A stretch of DNA of 64,000 nt from Methylobacterium sp. Leaf91 (GTDB taxonomy: Bacteria; Pseudomonadota; Alphaproteobacteria; Rhizobiales; Beijerinckiaceae), in the NCBI RefSeq assembly GCF_001422815.1, contig NZ_LMMP01000012.1, positions 70,719 to 134,718 on the forward strand, given 5' to 3'. Both the position numbers and the translations under genes were made by a program. The notes under the pieces were generated by a model. It did no database searches. It was not told the origin of the DNA and worked only from the letters and a program-made list of their open reading frames with translations. Within the stretch, counting starts at the first letter, position 1; each line of letters begins with the position of its first letter. Shown here in pieces: positions 8,287 through 16,588 of the stretch.

Positions 8287-9588
8287 ATGAGGAGCGCGGT
8301 CCATTACCCGGCTCGACCGCGGAGGGAGACCGGAGCGGTGTCGCGCAGCCCGATGCCGTTCGGCCTGATCGCCCTCACCGTGCTGATCCTCGGCGTATCG
8401 GGCGGCATGCTGTGGAATGTCGGCATCAATTACGACGGGCTCACGGGTGCGGCCCCGCAGAAGATCCACCCCTCGACCTATCTGGTCCTCGTCTTGTTCG
8501 GTTGGGCCGCGCTGAAGTCGGGCAACCCGGCGAGCTACCTCGTCTATGCCGTGCAGGTGCGGCCGGCGGGGATGCTGCTCGCCGTCTGCAGCATTGGGCT
8601 TTTCCTGCACATCGTCCTGCGTAGCGGGCCCGGCATGGCGGGAGCGCTGGACACATTCCTGCTCCCCGGCCTCTTCGCCGTGCTGCTGGCCGATCGCGAC
8701 GCGCTGACCTGGAGACGCCTCGAACTGACGGTGCATTCGGTGATGCTCGTCAACGCCCTGCTCGGACTCACCGAATTCGCGACGAAGACGCTGTTCTTTC
8801 CCTATCGGTTGGACGGTCAGGTCTTCGCCACGGATACGCGCTCGGCAGCACTTCAGGGGCACCCCCTCGGCAACGCCACCCTCACGGCCTGCTACGTCCT
8901 CGCCCTCATCGGGGGAGGCGGACGCATGACGGTTCCACAACGCCTCGCGATGATCGGGCTGCAACTCGCCGCCCTCGTCGCCTTCGGCGGGCGCTCGGCC
9001 ATGGTGGTCACGTTGATCTTCGGCGGCGGCTACGGTCTCTTCGCCCTGCACAAGGTGCTGAGCGCGGGCCGGATTCCGCTCCTGGCGGCAGCGGCGGGGA
9101 TCTTCCTGTTCACCCTCGTGCCCCTCGGCATCGGCGGCCTCGCGGCCGGCGGGTTCTTCGACGCGCTGCTCGGCCGGTTCATGGCGGATGGCGGAAGCGC
9201 CAATGCCCGCGTGGAGATGCTCGACCTCGTCGCCAGCATTCCGTTTCGCGAATTGCTGGTCGGCCCGGATATGAGTCTCGTGGATTCGCTACGGCGCGTG
9301 AGCGGGCTCGAATGGGGCATCGAGAACCCCATCGTCCGAACCCTCGTCTACCAGGGCATCTTCATGACGGTCCTGCTCACTGCCGCGGTGACGCTCTACA
9401 TGATGGAACTGGTTCGGCATTGCCGCACCGGCACGTTCCTGCCCGTGATCGCCTTCGTCATCCTGGTGAACACGTTCGAGGGGATCGGCGGCAAGACCAC
9501 GCTCCTGGCCAAATTCGCCATCCTCCTCCTCGGCCTGTTCCACGCGGTCAGCGATCGTCCGCCGGAACGCGCAGACCGAGGGCGGTGA
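8287..9588 (+). CDS. VpsF-like polysaccharide polymerase (Wzy/O-antigen-ligase class)
   Basis: A 433-residue integral membrane protein with about ten to twelve hydrophobic segments and a larger loop around residues 280-340 bearing arginine residues, as in Wzy/WaaL-type polymerases. The tone of the sequence is close to VpsF-family polysaccharide proteins. It starts 10 bases after the co-polymerase gene and so shares its transcript. An alternative GTG at 8338, with GGGAG nine bases upstream, would remove a poorly hydrophobic 17-residue lead and may be the true start. The 3' end overlaps the convergent GH5 gene by 41 bases. Confidence 0.8.
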   Translation: MRSAVHYPARPRRETGAVSRSPMPFGLIALTVLILGVSGGMLWNVGINYDGLTGAAPQKIHPSTYLVLVLFGWAALKSGNPASYLVYAVQVRPAGMLLAVCSIGLFLHIVLRSGPGMAGALDTFLLPGLFAVLLADRDALTWRRLELTVHSVMLVNALLGLTEFATKTLFFPYRLDGQVFATDTRSAALQGHPLGNATLTACYVLALIGGGGRMTVPQRLAMIGLQLAALVAFGGRSAMVVTLIFGGGYGLFALHKVLSAGRIPLLAAAAGIFLFTLVPLGIGGLAAGGFFDALLGRFMADGGSANARVEMLDLVASIPFRELLVGPDMSLVDSLRRVSGLEWGIENPIVRTLVYQGIFMTVLLTAAVTLYMMELVRHCRTGTFLPVIAFVILVNTFEGIGGKTTLLAKFAILLLGLFHAVSDRPPERADRGR

Positions 9589-10801
9589 CGATGGCCGGAT
9601 CGAAGCGCTTGCTGGCATCGTCCATCAGCCCCATCCCGTCGAACAGGTTCCAGAACGCCCAGGGGAAGCCCTCGGCCTCGGCTGCCTCCCGCACGTCGCG
9701 GACGTAGCGCGCCCGGTCGTCCGCTTGAGCGGCGACGTAGCGCGCATCGCTGCGCAGGGCGCCGAACTCTCCGAGGACGATATTCGCTGGCGCTATGCCG
9801 TGGCGGCGGGCCCATTCCCCCACCATGGCGAGGTGGCGGGCGAGGTATCGTTTGTCCGGCTGGGCGGCGAAGTACTCGCCGAGCTTGGCCTCGGTCAGGG
9901 CGTAGGCGTCGCGCTTCGCCTCCGCCGACAGACCGGCATCACCGGCCATCCGGGTCCGCACGGCGGTGAGCGTCGTCTCGAGGCTGCCGGCGGAGGCGGG
10001 CCAGGGCACCGCGTTGAGCGCGCGGTAGACCGGCTCCCGCATCCAGGGCGCCCCCTGATGGCTGAACAGGTAGGGCTCGTAATAGTGGAAGGTGAACAGG
10101 AGCGGCGCGAAGCGGGCAAGCGGCGCGGGGGCGAGGGCGGTGAGCCCGGTGATCATGCTGCCGCAGGCGCCGCAGGCCACGAGGGTCAGGCGCGGGGCGA
10201 CCCGGCGGGCCTCGCCGAGGAGATCGTCCTGGATCGTCAGCCACGATGCCGCGCCGCAATCCTGCGGCGGCTCGTTGACGGGCTCCAGCGCCAGCCGCTC
10301 GGGGGCGATCCCCTCCAGCATGCGGGCGAGGTCGGAAACGAAGCGGCGATAGGCGGGAAAGAGCGGCGCGCCGGGATCACCGTAGAAATTCTGAGGGTTC
10401 CAGTGATGGGTCGCACCGTTGGCTTGGACATTGACCAGGACCGCGAGATCCGCGCGCAACGCCGCTTCCACCGCAGCCCTGAGCTCGGCCATGAGGCGCT
10501 CGCGCTCCTCCGGCGAGGCTGCAGCGAAGGGGCCGGGATCGACGGGCAGGCGCAGGAAATCGAACCCGGCCGCTCGCAGACGGGCGAGGTCGCGGCCGGT
10601 CGGGACGGGCCGGCCCTCTTGGAACGGAGGCGTCCCGTAATCCGTGCGGGGGGGCGGAAATTCCCGCGTCAGGGAGAACCAGGGCCAGGTGTTGACGCCG
10701 CGCCTCAGGCGGAGCGGCGCCGGGGCGGCGGCGGCCGGGACCCGTGCCGCCGTCCATGCCGCGGCCGCGAGGATCGCCCTGCGTGTCGGCGCTGGCCTCA
10801 C
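9548..10801 (-). CDS. Secreted GH5-family glycoside hydrolase
   Basis: A 417-residue glycanase of the (beta/alpha)8 GH5 class. A twin-arginine-like lead (TRRAILAAAAW) with an alanine-rich tail ends near residue 28. The acid/base glutamate is E177 in PVNEPP and the nucleophile is E345 in LGEFGAL; HYY near 235 is also typical. I chose GTG at 10801 because its GTGA overlaps the stop of the upstream glycosyltransferase; longer frames read into that gene. Within an exopolysaccharide locus such enzymes usually trim or release the polymer. Its 3' end overlaps the convergent polymerase gene. The polymer it cleaves is unknown; cellulase is one option. Confidence 0.88.
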   Translation of the reverse strand: MRPAPTRRAILAAAAWTAARVPAAAAPAPLRLRRGVNTWPWFSLTREFPPPRTDYGTPPFQEGRPVPTGRDLARLRAAGFDFLRLPVDPGPFAAASPEERERLMAELRAAVEAALRADLAVLVNVQANGATHHWNPQNFYGDPGAPLFPAYRRFVSDLARMLEGIAPERLALEPVNEPPQDCGAASWLTIQDDLLGEARRVAPRLTLVACGACGSMITGLTALAPAPLARFAPLLFTFHYYEPYLFSHQGAPWMREPVYRALNAVPWPASAGSLETTLTAVRTRMAGDAGLSAEAKRDAYALTEAKLGEYFAAQPDKRYLARHLAMVGEWARRHGIAPANIVLGEFGALRSDARYVAAQADDRARYVRDVREAAEAEGFPWAFWNLFDGMGLMDDASKRFDPAIVTALGLRVPADDR

Positions 10802-12027
10802 GAAGCGCGATCTCGGCTCTGGCCTCCCACCGCCATCGGCATAGGGGCCGGAGGGAGATGGGCGGACGAGGTGCCGGCGTGCTTCGACTCCTGGCCCGCC
10901 GGTGCGGCGAAGCCTCCGAGCGCCATGGCCTCGGCCTCGTACTGCTTCAGGATCTCCGACCATTCGAAGCGGTCGGCGGCACGGGCGAGCGAGGCGACAC
11001 CTGCCCTTCTCGCCGCGCCGTCGTCCGCGATCAGGGTTTCGATGTGCCGCTCGCAGGCATCCGCGTCGGCGAAGTAGAACTGCTCCTCACCGGCTGTCCC
11101 CCGGTTGAACGGATTGTCATGGGCGATCACCGCATTGCCCGCCCACAGAGCCTCCACCAGGGACGGGTTGGTACCGCCCACCGTATGCCCGTGCAGATAG
11201 GCCCGCGCATGGAAGCGCAGGGATCTGATCGTCTCGGATTCATAGATGGCGCCGGGAAAAAGGACCTCGTCGCTGGCCGCTTCCCTCACGGCGCGGTGAT
11301 AGGGATTGCTGTCGGAGAGCGTACCGAGGACCACGAGCCGCATGCCCCGCACCTTGCGCGAGAAGGCATCGACCATGGTGAGGATGTTGTTGTCGGGCTC
11401 GATCCGGGCGATCGAGGTCATGTACCGCCCCGGCTTCAGACCCATGACCTCGATGAGCCCGGTCGGCGCCGCCGAAATCGGATCGCCGCCATACGGAATG
11501 GTGGCGATGGCGGATCGCGGTCGGCGCGTGGCCACATGGTCGGCGATGGCGGGGTGGTCCGCCACGAGGCGGTGCGAAGCCCAGGCGGCGATCCATTCAT
11601 TGGTCCAGAACCAGGCGCGCACCGCCATGGACCATTTCGGCCGCTTCCACTCGATGCCGTCCATATTGGTGATGATCTTCGCGCCGGAGAAGCGCAGATA
11701 CGGCAGGAAGACCGCCCCGTTATAGCCGAGGACGAGGCTGACGCCGCCCCGCCTGGCGGCGTCGCGCACGCAGTGCCAGTCGAAATCCAGGGTCGCCCGC
11801 GGGCCGCTGGTGGAGACGGCCACATGGATGAGCTCGACGCCTTGCCAGGTGGTCGTGCGGAAACGCTCCGTCACCGCCTCGACCTCGTCCTGGCAATAGA
11901 CCGCCACGTGCCAGCCACGCTTCACGAGAAAGAGTGCGAGCTTCTCGGCGAAGGTTTCAAAGCCGCCATGGGATGCGGGAATGCCACGCGTCCCCAGGAT
12001 CAGCAGAGAGGGCTTGTGCGACGGCAT
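10798..12027 (-). CDS. GT4 glycosyltransferase (DUF1972/rhamnosyltransferase type)
   Basis: A 409-residue cytoplasmic transferase with the GT-B fold. The N-terminus GTRGIPASHGGFETFAE is the hallmark of the DUF1972 group that transfers sugars such as rhamnose in exopolysaccharide synthesis. The C-terminal nucleotide-sugar domain contains the GTNPSLVEALWAG segment (E-x7-E-type region). ATG 12027 is preceded by AAAGGAGA at ideal spacing; a longer in-frame lead upstream is not protein-like. Read divergently from the next transferase at 12194 and translationally coupled to the GH5 gene by a GTGA overlap. The donor and acceptor are not known. Confidence 0.9.
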   Translation of the reverse strand: MPSHKPSLLILGTRGIPASHGGFETFAEKLALFLVKRGWHVAVYCQDEVEAVTERFRTTTWQGVELIHVAVSTSGPRATLDFDWHCVRDAARRGGVSLVLGYNGAVFLPYLRFSGAKIITNMDGIEWKRPKWSMAVRAWFWTNEWIAAWASHRLVADHPAIADHVATRRPRSAIATIPYGGDPISAAPTGLIEVMGLKPGRYMTSIARIEPDNNILTMVDAFSRKVRGMRLVVLGTLSDSNPYHRAVREAASDEVLFPGAIYESETIRSLRFHARAYLHGHTVGGTNPSLVEALWAGNAVIAHDNPFNRGTAGEEQFYFADADACERHIETLIADDGAARRAGVASLARAADRFEWSEILKQYEAEAMALGGFAAPAGQESKHAGTSSAHLPPAPMPMAVGGQSRDRAS

Positions 12028-12051
12028 CCGAGTCTCCTTTAGCCCCCAACG

Positions 12052-12066
12052 GTCCCGAGACGGGAC
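12052..12066. promoter_or_regulatory. Short inverted repeat in divergent GT promoter region
   Basis: GTCCCG-AGA-CGGGAC, a 6-bp perfect inverted repeat with a 3-base loop, 25 bases before the minus-strand transferase start at 12027. It may be an operator or a small leader hairpin. No promoter elements were confidently placed between 12027 and 12194. Confidence 0.25.
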
Positions 12067-12193
12067 ATGAGAATCATCTCCAGGCAACCATGCGCCATGA
12101 TTACACTGGGCGAGGTTCTTGCTCGGTAACGATTGAAAACATCGTGGCATGTCATCTTGGGGCAGTTGAGGTTGGGATTGAGGTCGAGTCGGC

Positions 12194-13345
12194 ATGCGCA
12201 TCACCTGCGTCCACCAGGGATACGAGCTCTATGGGTCCGACCGCAGCTTCGTTGAGAGCGTGCGGATCATCCGCGCGGCCTATCCAGCTGCCGTCATCGA
12301 CGTCGTCCTGCCCCGCACCGGCCCCATCGTGGGTGCCCTCGAAGGCGTTGCCTCGCGGATCGTCTTCGAGCCGCTCTGGATTCTCCGGCGCCGCGACTTG
12401 CCGCGCCTCGCCACCCTCGGCCTGCTGACGCTTCCTGTAGCGATGCTGCGCGCCTGGCGGCGGCTGCGCGCGAGCGACCTCGTCTATATCAACACCTCGG
12501 TGGTGGCGGATTATCTCCTCGCCGCCCGGCTCTGCCCGGGTCGTGCCATCGTGCATGTCCACGAGATCCCGCAGGGCGCCACCCTGAAGCTGCTGCGCGG
12601 GCTGATCCGCTGGAGCGGGGCCGACATCGTGTTCAACTCCCGCGCCACCGCAAAGGCCTTCTCGCTGACCTCCAAGGTCGCCATGCGGGTGGTCTATAAC
12701 GGTATCGCGGGGCCCGAGACGCCACCGGCCTCCACCTATGACGGCTCGCGTCCCCTGCGCCTGCTGATGCTGGGCCGGATCAGCCGCATCAAGGGCCAGG
12801 AAATCCTGGTCGAGGCGATCCGCGCCCTTCCACCGGAGGTGCGCGGGCGGATCGAGGTCCGCATCGTCGGCAGCGCCTTCGAGGATACGGAACGGGAAGA
12901 GGCGCTGGGCCGCCAGATCGCCGATGCGGGGCTCGGCTCGATCATCCGCCTGTCCCCCTTCGTCGACGATCCATCCGATCTCTATCGCTGGGCGGACGTG
13001 GTGACGGTGCCATCGCGCCTGCCGGAATCCCTCGGCCGCGTGGCGATCGAGGCCATGGCCTATGGCCGCCCGCCCGTCGTATCCCGCATCGGCGGGCTGA
13101 CGGAAGTGGTCGAGGAGGGGTCAAGTGGCTGGGTCGTCACGCCTGACGATGCGCCGAGCCTGGCTTCCGCTCTGGAGCGCATCGTCACCGATCCAGCTTC
13201 CTGGCAGGAATTCCCGGCGGCCGCCCGTGCCCGCTACGCGTCGCTGTTCGGCGAGGAAGCCGCCGCGGAAGGGCTGGTGGCGATGATCCGTGCCCGCATC
13301 GGCGGTCGCACGGGCGCCGATGCCAACACCGTCGCGGCAAGCTGA
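12194..13345 (+). CDS. GT4 glycosyltransferase
   Basis: A 383-residue GT-B transferase. Residues 1-175 form the acceptor domain (MRITCVHQGYELYGSDRSF), and residues 180-365 the GT1-type donor domain with LMLGRISRIKGQE, LPESLGRVAIEAMAYG (E-x7-E) and SRIGGLTEVVEEG. It begins the plus-strand part of the polysaccharide locus, followed after 6 bases by the flippase gene. It presumably adds one sugar to the lipid-linked repeat unit on the cytoplasmic face. The sugar cannot be deduced. Confidence 0.92.
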   Translation: MRITCVHQGYELYGSDRSFVESVRIIRAAYPAAVIDVVLPRTGPIVGALEGVASRIVFEPLWILRRRDLPRLATLGLLTLPVAMLRAWRRLRASDLVYINTSVVADYLLAARLCPGRAIVHVHEIPQGATLKLLRGLIRWSGADIVFNSRATAKAFSLTSKVAMRVVYNGIAGPETPPASTYDGSRPLRLLMLGRISRIKGQEILVEAIRALPPEVRGRIEVRIVGSAFEDTEREEALGRQIADAGLGSIIRLSPFVDDPSDLYRWADVVTVPSRLPESLGRVAIEAMAYGRPPVVSRIGGLTEVVEEGSSGWVVTPDDAPSLASALERIVTDPASWQEFPAAARARYASLFGEEAAAEGLVAMIRARIGGRTGADANTVAAS

Positions 13346-13351
13346 ATCGCC

Positions 13352-14644
13352 ATGCACGGTCTGAGCCGCCTCGCGCGCCGCTTCATCCTCATGCTGGGGG
13401 GCGAAGTCACCCAGAGCGCCTTCCATTTCGGGATCAACATCGTCCTCGCGCGAAGCCTGAGCCCGCACGATTACGGGCGCTTCGCCATTCTCTTTCTCGT
13501 GGGTGGACTGGCGCTCACCTACATCCGGTCGCTGGCAGGCGTGCCGGCCACCATCACCATTCCGCCGCGCGCCGGACGACGCGCGGCGCGTGGTTTCGAT
13601 GTGACCTTCGGTACGGTGGCGGTCATCCTCTCCGCGGCGATCGGGGCCGGGGTCTGCGCGGCGCTGATGGCCACTTCGGACATCAACGCCCTCGCGGGGA
13701 GCCTCTTCGTCGGCCTCTGGTCGCTGCGCAGCTATCTTCGCCTCGCGCTCTTCGCTAAGCACCGGCCGGCGATCTCGGGGCTGGGAGACGTGGTCTTCGC
13801 CCTCTCGGGCACCGCCTTTACCGTGGCGATGATCCATTTCCAGGGCGCGCCCGGCCTCGACGAGACCCTGTTCGCCCTGGCCTGCGCCAACGGTCTCGGC
13901 ATCGTCGCCTCGCTCGCGCTGCTGCGGGAGCCCATCCGGCTCAGCCTCGGCCGCTCGGTGCGCCGCCGCTACGGGGCCATGATCCCGACCCTCTCGTGGT
14001 CGCTGGTCAACGTCACCACCGCCAACGTCCAGGGCCAGGGGCAGAGCCTACTCGTGGCCGCCATCGCGGGGCCGGCTGCCTATGCGCCGATGGCCGCCAC
14101 CTTCGTGCTGTTCTCCCCCCTGCGGCTCTCGGCATCCGCCCTCATCAACATGGTGCAGCCCGAGGTGGCGGGCCATCTCGCCCGAGGCGAATTTACCCTC
14201 GCCCGCCGCTTCGCCTTCATCTGCTCCGGCCTCCTCGGGCTCGGCTGTATCGCCTACGGCGCCATCATCCTCTGGGCGCTCGAACTCATCGAGCACAAGC
14301 TGTTTGCCGGCCAGTTCACGGCGGCGCCGATGACGCTGATCGCGGTGGCGGCCTGGGCCATCGTCACGGTCTCCCTCATTCATGCGCCGATGAGGGTGCT
14401 GATGGAGACGATGCAGGAATTCCGTCCCCTGGCGGTCATCGCGGGCGTGAGCGTGGGAATCGGCGCCGTCGCCGTCATCGGCCTGCTCCTGATCGCCCAA
14501 CCGGCTTGGTCGCTCTTCGGCGTCCTGGGTTCGGAAGTCGTGGTCCTGGCGGGCTGCCTGTGGATGCTGAAGCCCTGGAGCTCAGCCCGTCACCCGATGC
14601 AGCCCGGCCTCGGCGGCGATCTCGAAGCGAGGCCCGGGCGATGA
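13352..14644 (+). CDS. Oligosaccharide flippase (Wzx/MATE-like)
   Basis: A 430-residue membrane protein with about twelve hydrophobic helices and the N-terminal FHFGINIVLARSLSPHDYG segment typical of polysaccharide flippases of the MOP superfamily. It would move the lipid-linked repeat unit across the inner membrane for the polymerase at 8287-9588. It follows the GT4 gene after 6 bases, and its stop overlaps the ATG of a 36-codon ORF (ATGA), so downstream translation may depend on it. Confidence 0.88.
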   Translation: MHGLSRLARRFILMLGGEVTQSAFHFGINIVLARSLSPHDYGRFAILFLVGGLALTYIRSLAGVPATITIPPRAGRRAARGFDVTFGTVAVILSAAIGAGVCAALMATSDINALAGSLFVGLWSLRSYLRLALFAKHRPAISGLGDVVFALSGTAFTVAMIHFQGAPGLDETLFALACANGLGIVASLALLREPIRLSLGRSVRRRYGAMIPTLSWSLVNVTTANVQGQGQSLLVAAIAGPAAYAPMAATFVLFSPLRLSASALINMVQPEVAGHLARGEFTLARRFAFICSGLLGLGCIAYGAIILWALELIEHKLFAGQFTAAPMTLIAVAAWAIVTVSLIHAPMRVLMETMQEFRPLAVIAGVSVGIGAVAVIGLLLIAQPAWSLFGVLGSEVVVLAGCLWMLKPWSSARHPMQPGLGGDLEARPGR

Positions 14645-14751
14645 CCCTCGACTCTCTCGGCGAGGCCCCTCGCGCCATCCATCGCGGCATGTCCGCCGCC
14701 CAGGCGGAAGCGGTCCGCCATACCACGATAGCCAGGACATCCCAGTCATGA
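14641..14751 (+). CDS. 36-residue ORF joining flippase and acyltransferase by ATGA overlaps
   Basis: An uninterrupted 36-codon frame (MTLDSLGEAPRAIHRG...). Its ATG overlaps the flippase stop as ATGA at 14641-14644, and its TGA overlaps the ATG of the acyltransferase as ATGA at 14748-14751. Such double four-base overlaps are the usual geometry of translational coupling. The peptide has no membrane segment or known motif. It may be a small protein or purely a coupling device that lets ribosomes cross what would otherwise be a 103-base gap. Codon use resembles its neighbours. Expression is unproven. Confidence 0.5.
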   Translation: MTLDSLGEAPRAIHRGMSAAQAEAVRHTTIARTSQS

Positions 14752-15932
14752 GCGTGATCCCGGAACGTCCCGCACCGACGCTCCCCGTCTCCGCCCGCCG
14801 CTACAGCGCCCGCCTGCATACGACGATGGCGACGGTCGCCGATCTCTGGAGCCGGCTAGAGACCGACGGGACCGCCACGGCCTATCAGCGTCTCGATTGG
14901 GCGACGGCGGTGGCGGAGCGTCTGAGCACCGAATCCAAGGCCGAGCCGATTATTGTCGAGGTGGTCGACGCCAACGGACATCCGGTCATGCTGGTCCCCC
15001 TGGCGCGCCTGCGCCGGCGCGGCCACCGCGCGATCACCTGGCTCGATCTCGGGGTCTGCGACTACGCGGCGCCGATCCTCGCCCCCGGGATCGACCTCTC
15101 CGCCGACGAGATGCCCCAGGCCTGGACGGCGATCCGGGACGTGCTTCCCCGGACCGACCTGATCCAGATCAGCCGGATCCCCGACGATGTGAATGGCCGG
15201 CCGAACCCGTTCGCCTTCCTGCCCGGCAACCGCCGGATGGACATGCAGGCCTCGGGCGTCGCCATCGAGGGCGATGCCGAGACGCTGCTGTCGCGCCTGT
15301 GTCGTCCCAGCACCCTGAAGGACATGGCCAAGCTGCGCCGCCGGCTGGAGCGTGCCGGCGCCGTCACCTTCGTGGAGGCGCGAAGCGCCGGCGAGGTCGA
15401 CCGGATCTTCGATGCGCTGGTCGAGCAGCGCCGCTCGCGTTTCGCCGAGATAGGCCGGTTCAACCTTCTCTCCCGGCCCGATGTCGAAGCGTTCTACCGC
15501 GACGGCGCGCATCGAGGCCTGACCGGCGGACCGGTCCGCCTGTTCGGATTGGCGGTCGACGGAGAATGGATCGCCTGCGCCTACGGCCTCGTCCATGGCG
15601 GCACCTTCCATGGCATCCTCCTGACCATGGCGGGCGAGGCCTGGCGCAACACCTCACCGGGCCTCCACATCGTCGCGGAAACCCTGCGCTGGGCCCGCGC
15701 CGAGGGACTCGGCTATTTCGATTTCACGGTCGGCGTGATGCCCTACAAGTCGGATTTCGGGGTTCAGACCCGGGATCTGAGCGAGCTCTTCGAGGTCGTG
15801 ACCCTGCGCGGCCATCTGGTGAAGCGCCTGATCGCGGGAACCGAAGCCTCGAAGATCTGGCTGCGCGGCCATCCGGAATGGTTTGCCCGCGCGCAGAAGG
15901 CCCGCCGGTGGCTCCGGCGCAAAGTCGCCTGA
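14748..15932 (+). CDS. CelD/BcsL-family GNAT acyltransferase
   Basis: A 394-residue protein with the FemAB/GNAT-like fold: a first acetyltransferase-like half (about 30-170) and a second half holding the acyl-CoA-binding type segment (HIVAETLRWARAEGLGYFDFTVG, split here at about 305-330). CelD/BcsL family members occur in cellulose and exopolysaccharide loci and are thought to modify the polymer or its precursor. The ATG overlaps the preceding 36-codon ORF. Given the cellulose operon elsewhere in the window it could act in either pathway, but position favours the local polysaccharide. Confidence 0.85.
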   Translation: MSVIPERPAPTLPVSARRYSARLHTTMATVADLWSRLETDGTATAYQRLDWATAVAERLSTESKAEPIIVEVVDANGHPVMLVPLARLRRRGHRAITWLDLGVCDYAAPILAPGIDLSADEMPQAWTAIRDVLPRTDLIQISRIPDDVNGRPNPFAFLPGNRRMDMQASGVAIEGDAETLLSRLCRPSTLKDMAKLRRRLERAGAVTFVEARSAGEVDRIFDALVEQRRSRFAEIGRFNLLSRPDVEAFYRDGAHRGLTGGPVRLFGLAVDGEWIACAYGLVHGGTFHGILLTMAGEAWRNTSPGLHIVAETLRWARAEGLGYFDFTVGVMPYKSDFGVQTRDLSELFEVVTLRGHLVKRLIAGTEASKIWLRGHPEWFARAQKARRWLRRKVA

Positions 15933-15938
15933 GGGGAC

Positions 15939-15955
15939 CGGCCGGAAGCCGGCCG
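15939..15955 (+). terminator. GC-rich hairpin after the acyltransferase gene
   Basis: CGGCCGG-AAG-CCGGCCG, a 7-bp perfect stem with a 3-base loop, 6 bases after the stop at 15932. No T tract follows. It probably ends the polysaccharide transcript or protects its 3' end. Confidence 0.45.
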
Positions 15956-16064
15956 CCGGCGACGAGGGGTAAAGCCAGGCTTATCGCTTCGACCGATTAG
16001 CCTGCTGCCCTCGTCCGTACCGGTTGGCCTGCCCGCCCGATGATGCTAGGGGAACACGTGGTGA

Positions 16065-16394
16065 GTCTCCGTAGCTCAGCTGGACAGAGCACAGGTTTCC
16101 TAAACTTCAATTGGGCGCCGCGATGGGAAACCGCGCGGCGGATCCGCTCAAATTCGGGGAACGCCCAAGGCCAGCACGCGTGCTGGCCCGGCCGATCCCG
16201 AGCCAAGCCCCGGACCCATCCGGGGAAGGTGTAGAGACTAGACGGGCGGCGCCTAAAGATCGCGACGGGTCAATCCCCACCGGTCCATGGCGAAGGGATA
16301 GTCCAGACCACGAACGCTCCTGCACGGAGCGGCGGCGGAAGCCGAAGTGGGATGAAACCTGGGGTCGCAGGTTCGAGACCTGCCGGGGACGCCA
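16065..16394 (+). tRNA. tRNA-Arg(CCU) interrupted by a group I intron
   Basis: The exons fold into a full cloverleaf. Acceptor 16065-16071 (GTCTCCG) pairs with 16384-16390 (CGGGGAC). D-stem GCTC/GAGC lies at 16074-16090, and anticodon stem CAGGT (16092-16096) pairs with ACCTG (16357-16361). The anticodon is CCT at 16099-16101 and reads AGG codons. The T-arm is GCAGG-TTCGAGA-CCTGC (16367-16383). Discriminator G16391 is followed by an encoded CCA. The anticodon loop is interrupted after anticodon base 36. AGG is a rare codon in GC-rich genomes, so splicing could limit its decoding. Ordinary tRNA finders may miss or truncate this gene. Confidence 0.93.
16102..16354 (+). ncRNA. Group I intron (IC3-like) in tRNA-Arg(CCU)
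   Basis: About 253 nt, no open reading frame of its own. P1 can form between exon CCU (16099-16101) and GGG at 16113-16115, giving the required G.U at the 5' splice site. P2 is the hairpin GCCGCG...CGCGGC with a GGGAAACC cap near 16118-16139. The conserved core is obvious: CAAATTCGGGGAA (from about 16149), GAGCCAAGC near 16200, and AGAGACTAGACGG (16233-16245). P7 pairs GACTA (16236-16240) with TAGTC (16299-16303). The intron ends in G16354, and the 3' exon restores loop bases AA. It resembles the known tRNA group I introns of Agrobacterium and Azoarcus and should self-splice. Confidence 0.9.
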
Positions 16395-16588
16395 CCTCTC
16401 CATTCTCGACGTATCGTCCATATCCTGGACAAGGTGACCGCTCGGAATAGCACACCGCGCCGTGCTTTTTCGGGTTGGGTTGAACCTGCGAACGTGGAAG
16501 AAACAGTAGCTGCGAGCGCCCTGAGCGACGACGATCTGCCCAAGTGCACGGCTCGCGACAGGATTCATGAGACTGCACGGGATCCGAC

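Noticed and set aside
16111..16437. Open frames running through the tRNA intron region
   Set aside because: They overlap the tRNA exons and the intron core and have no protein-like motif; no homing endonuclease signature is present.
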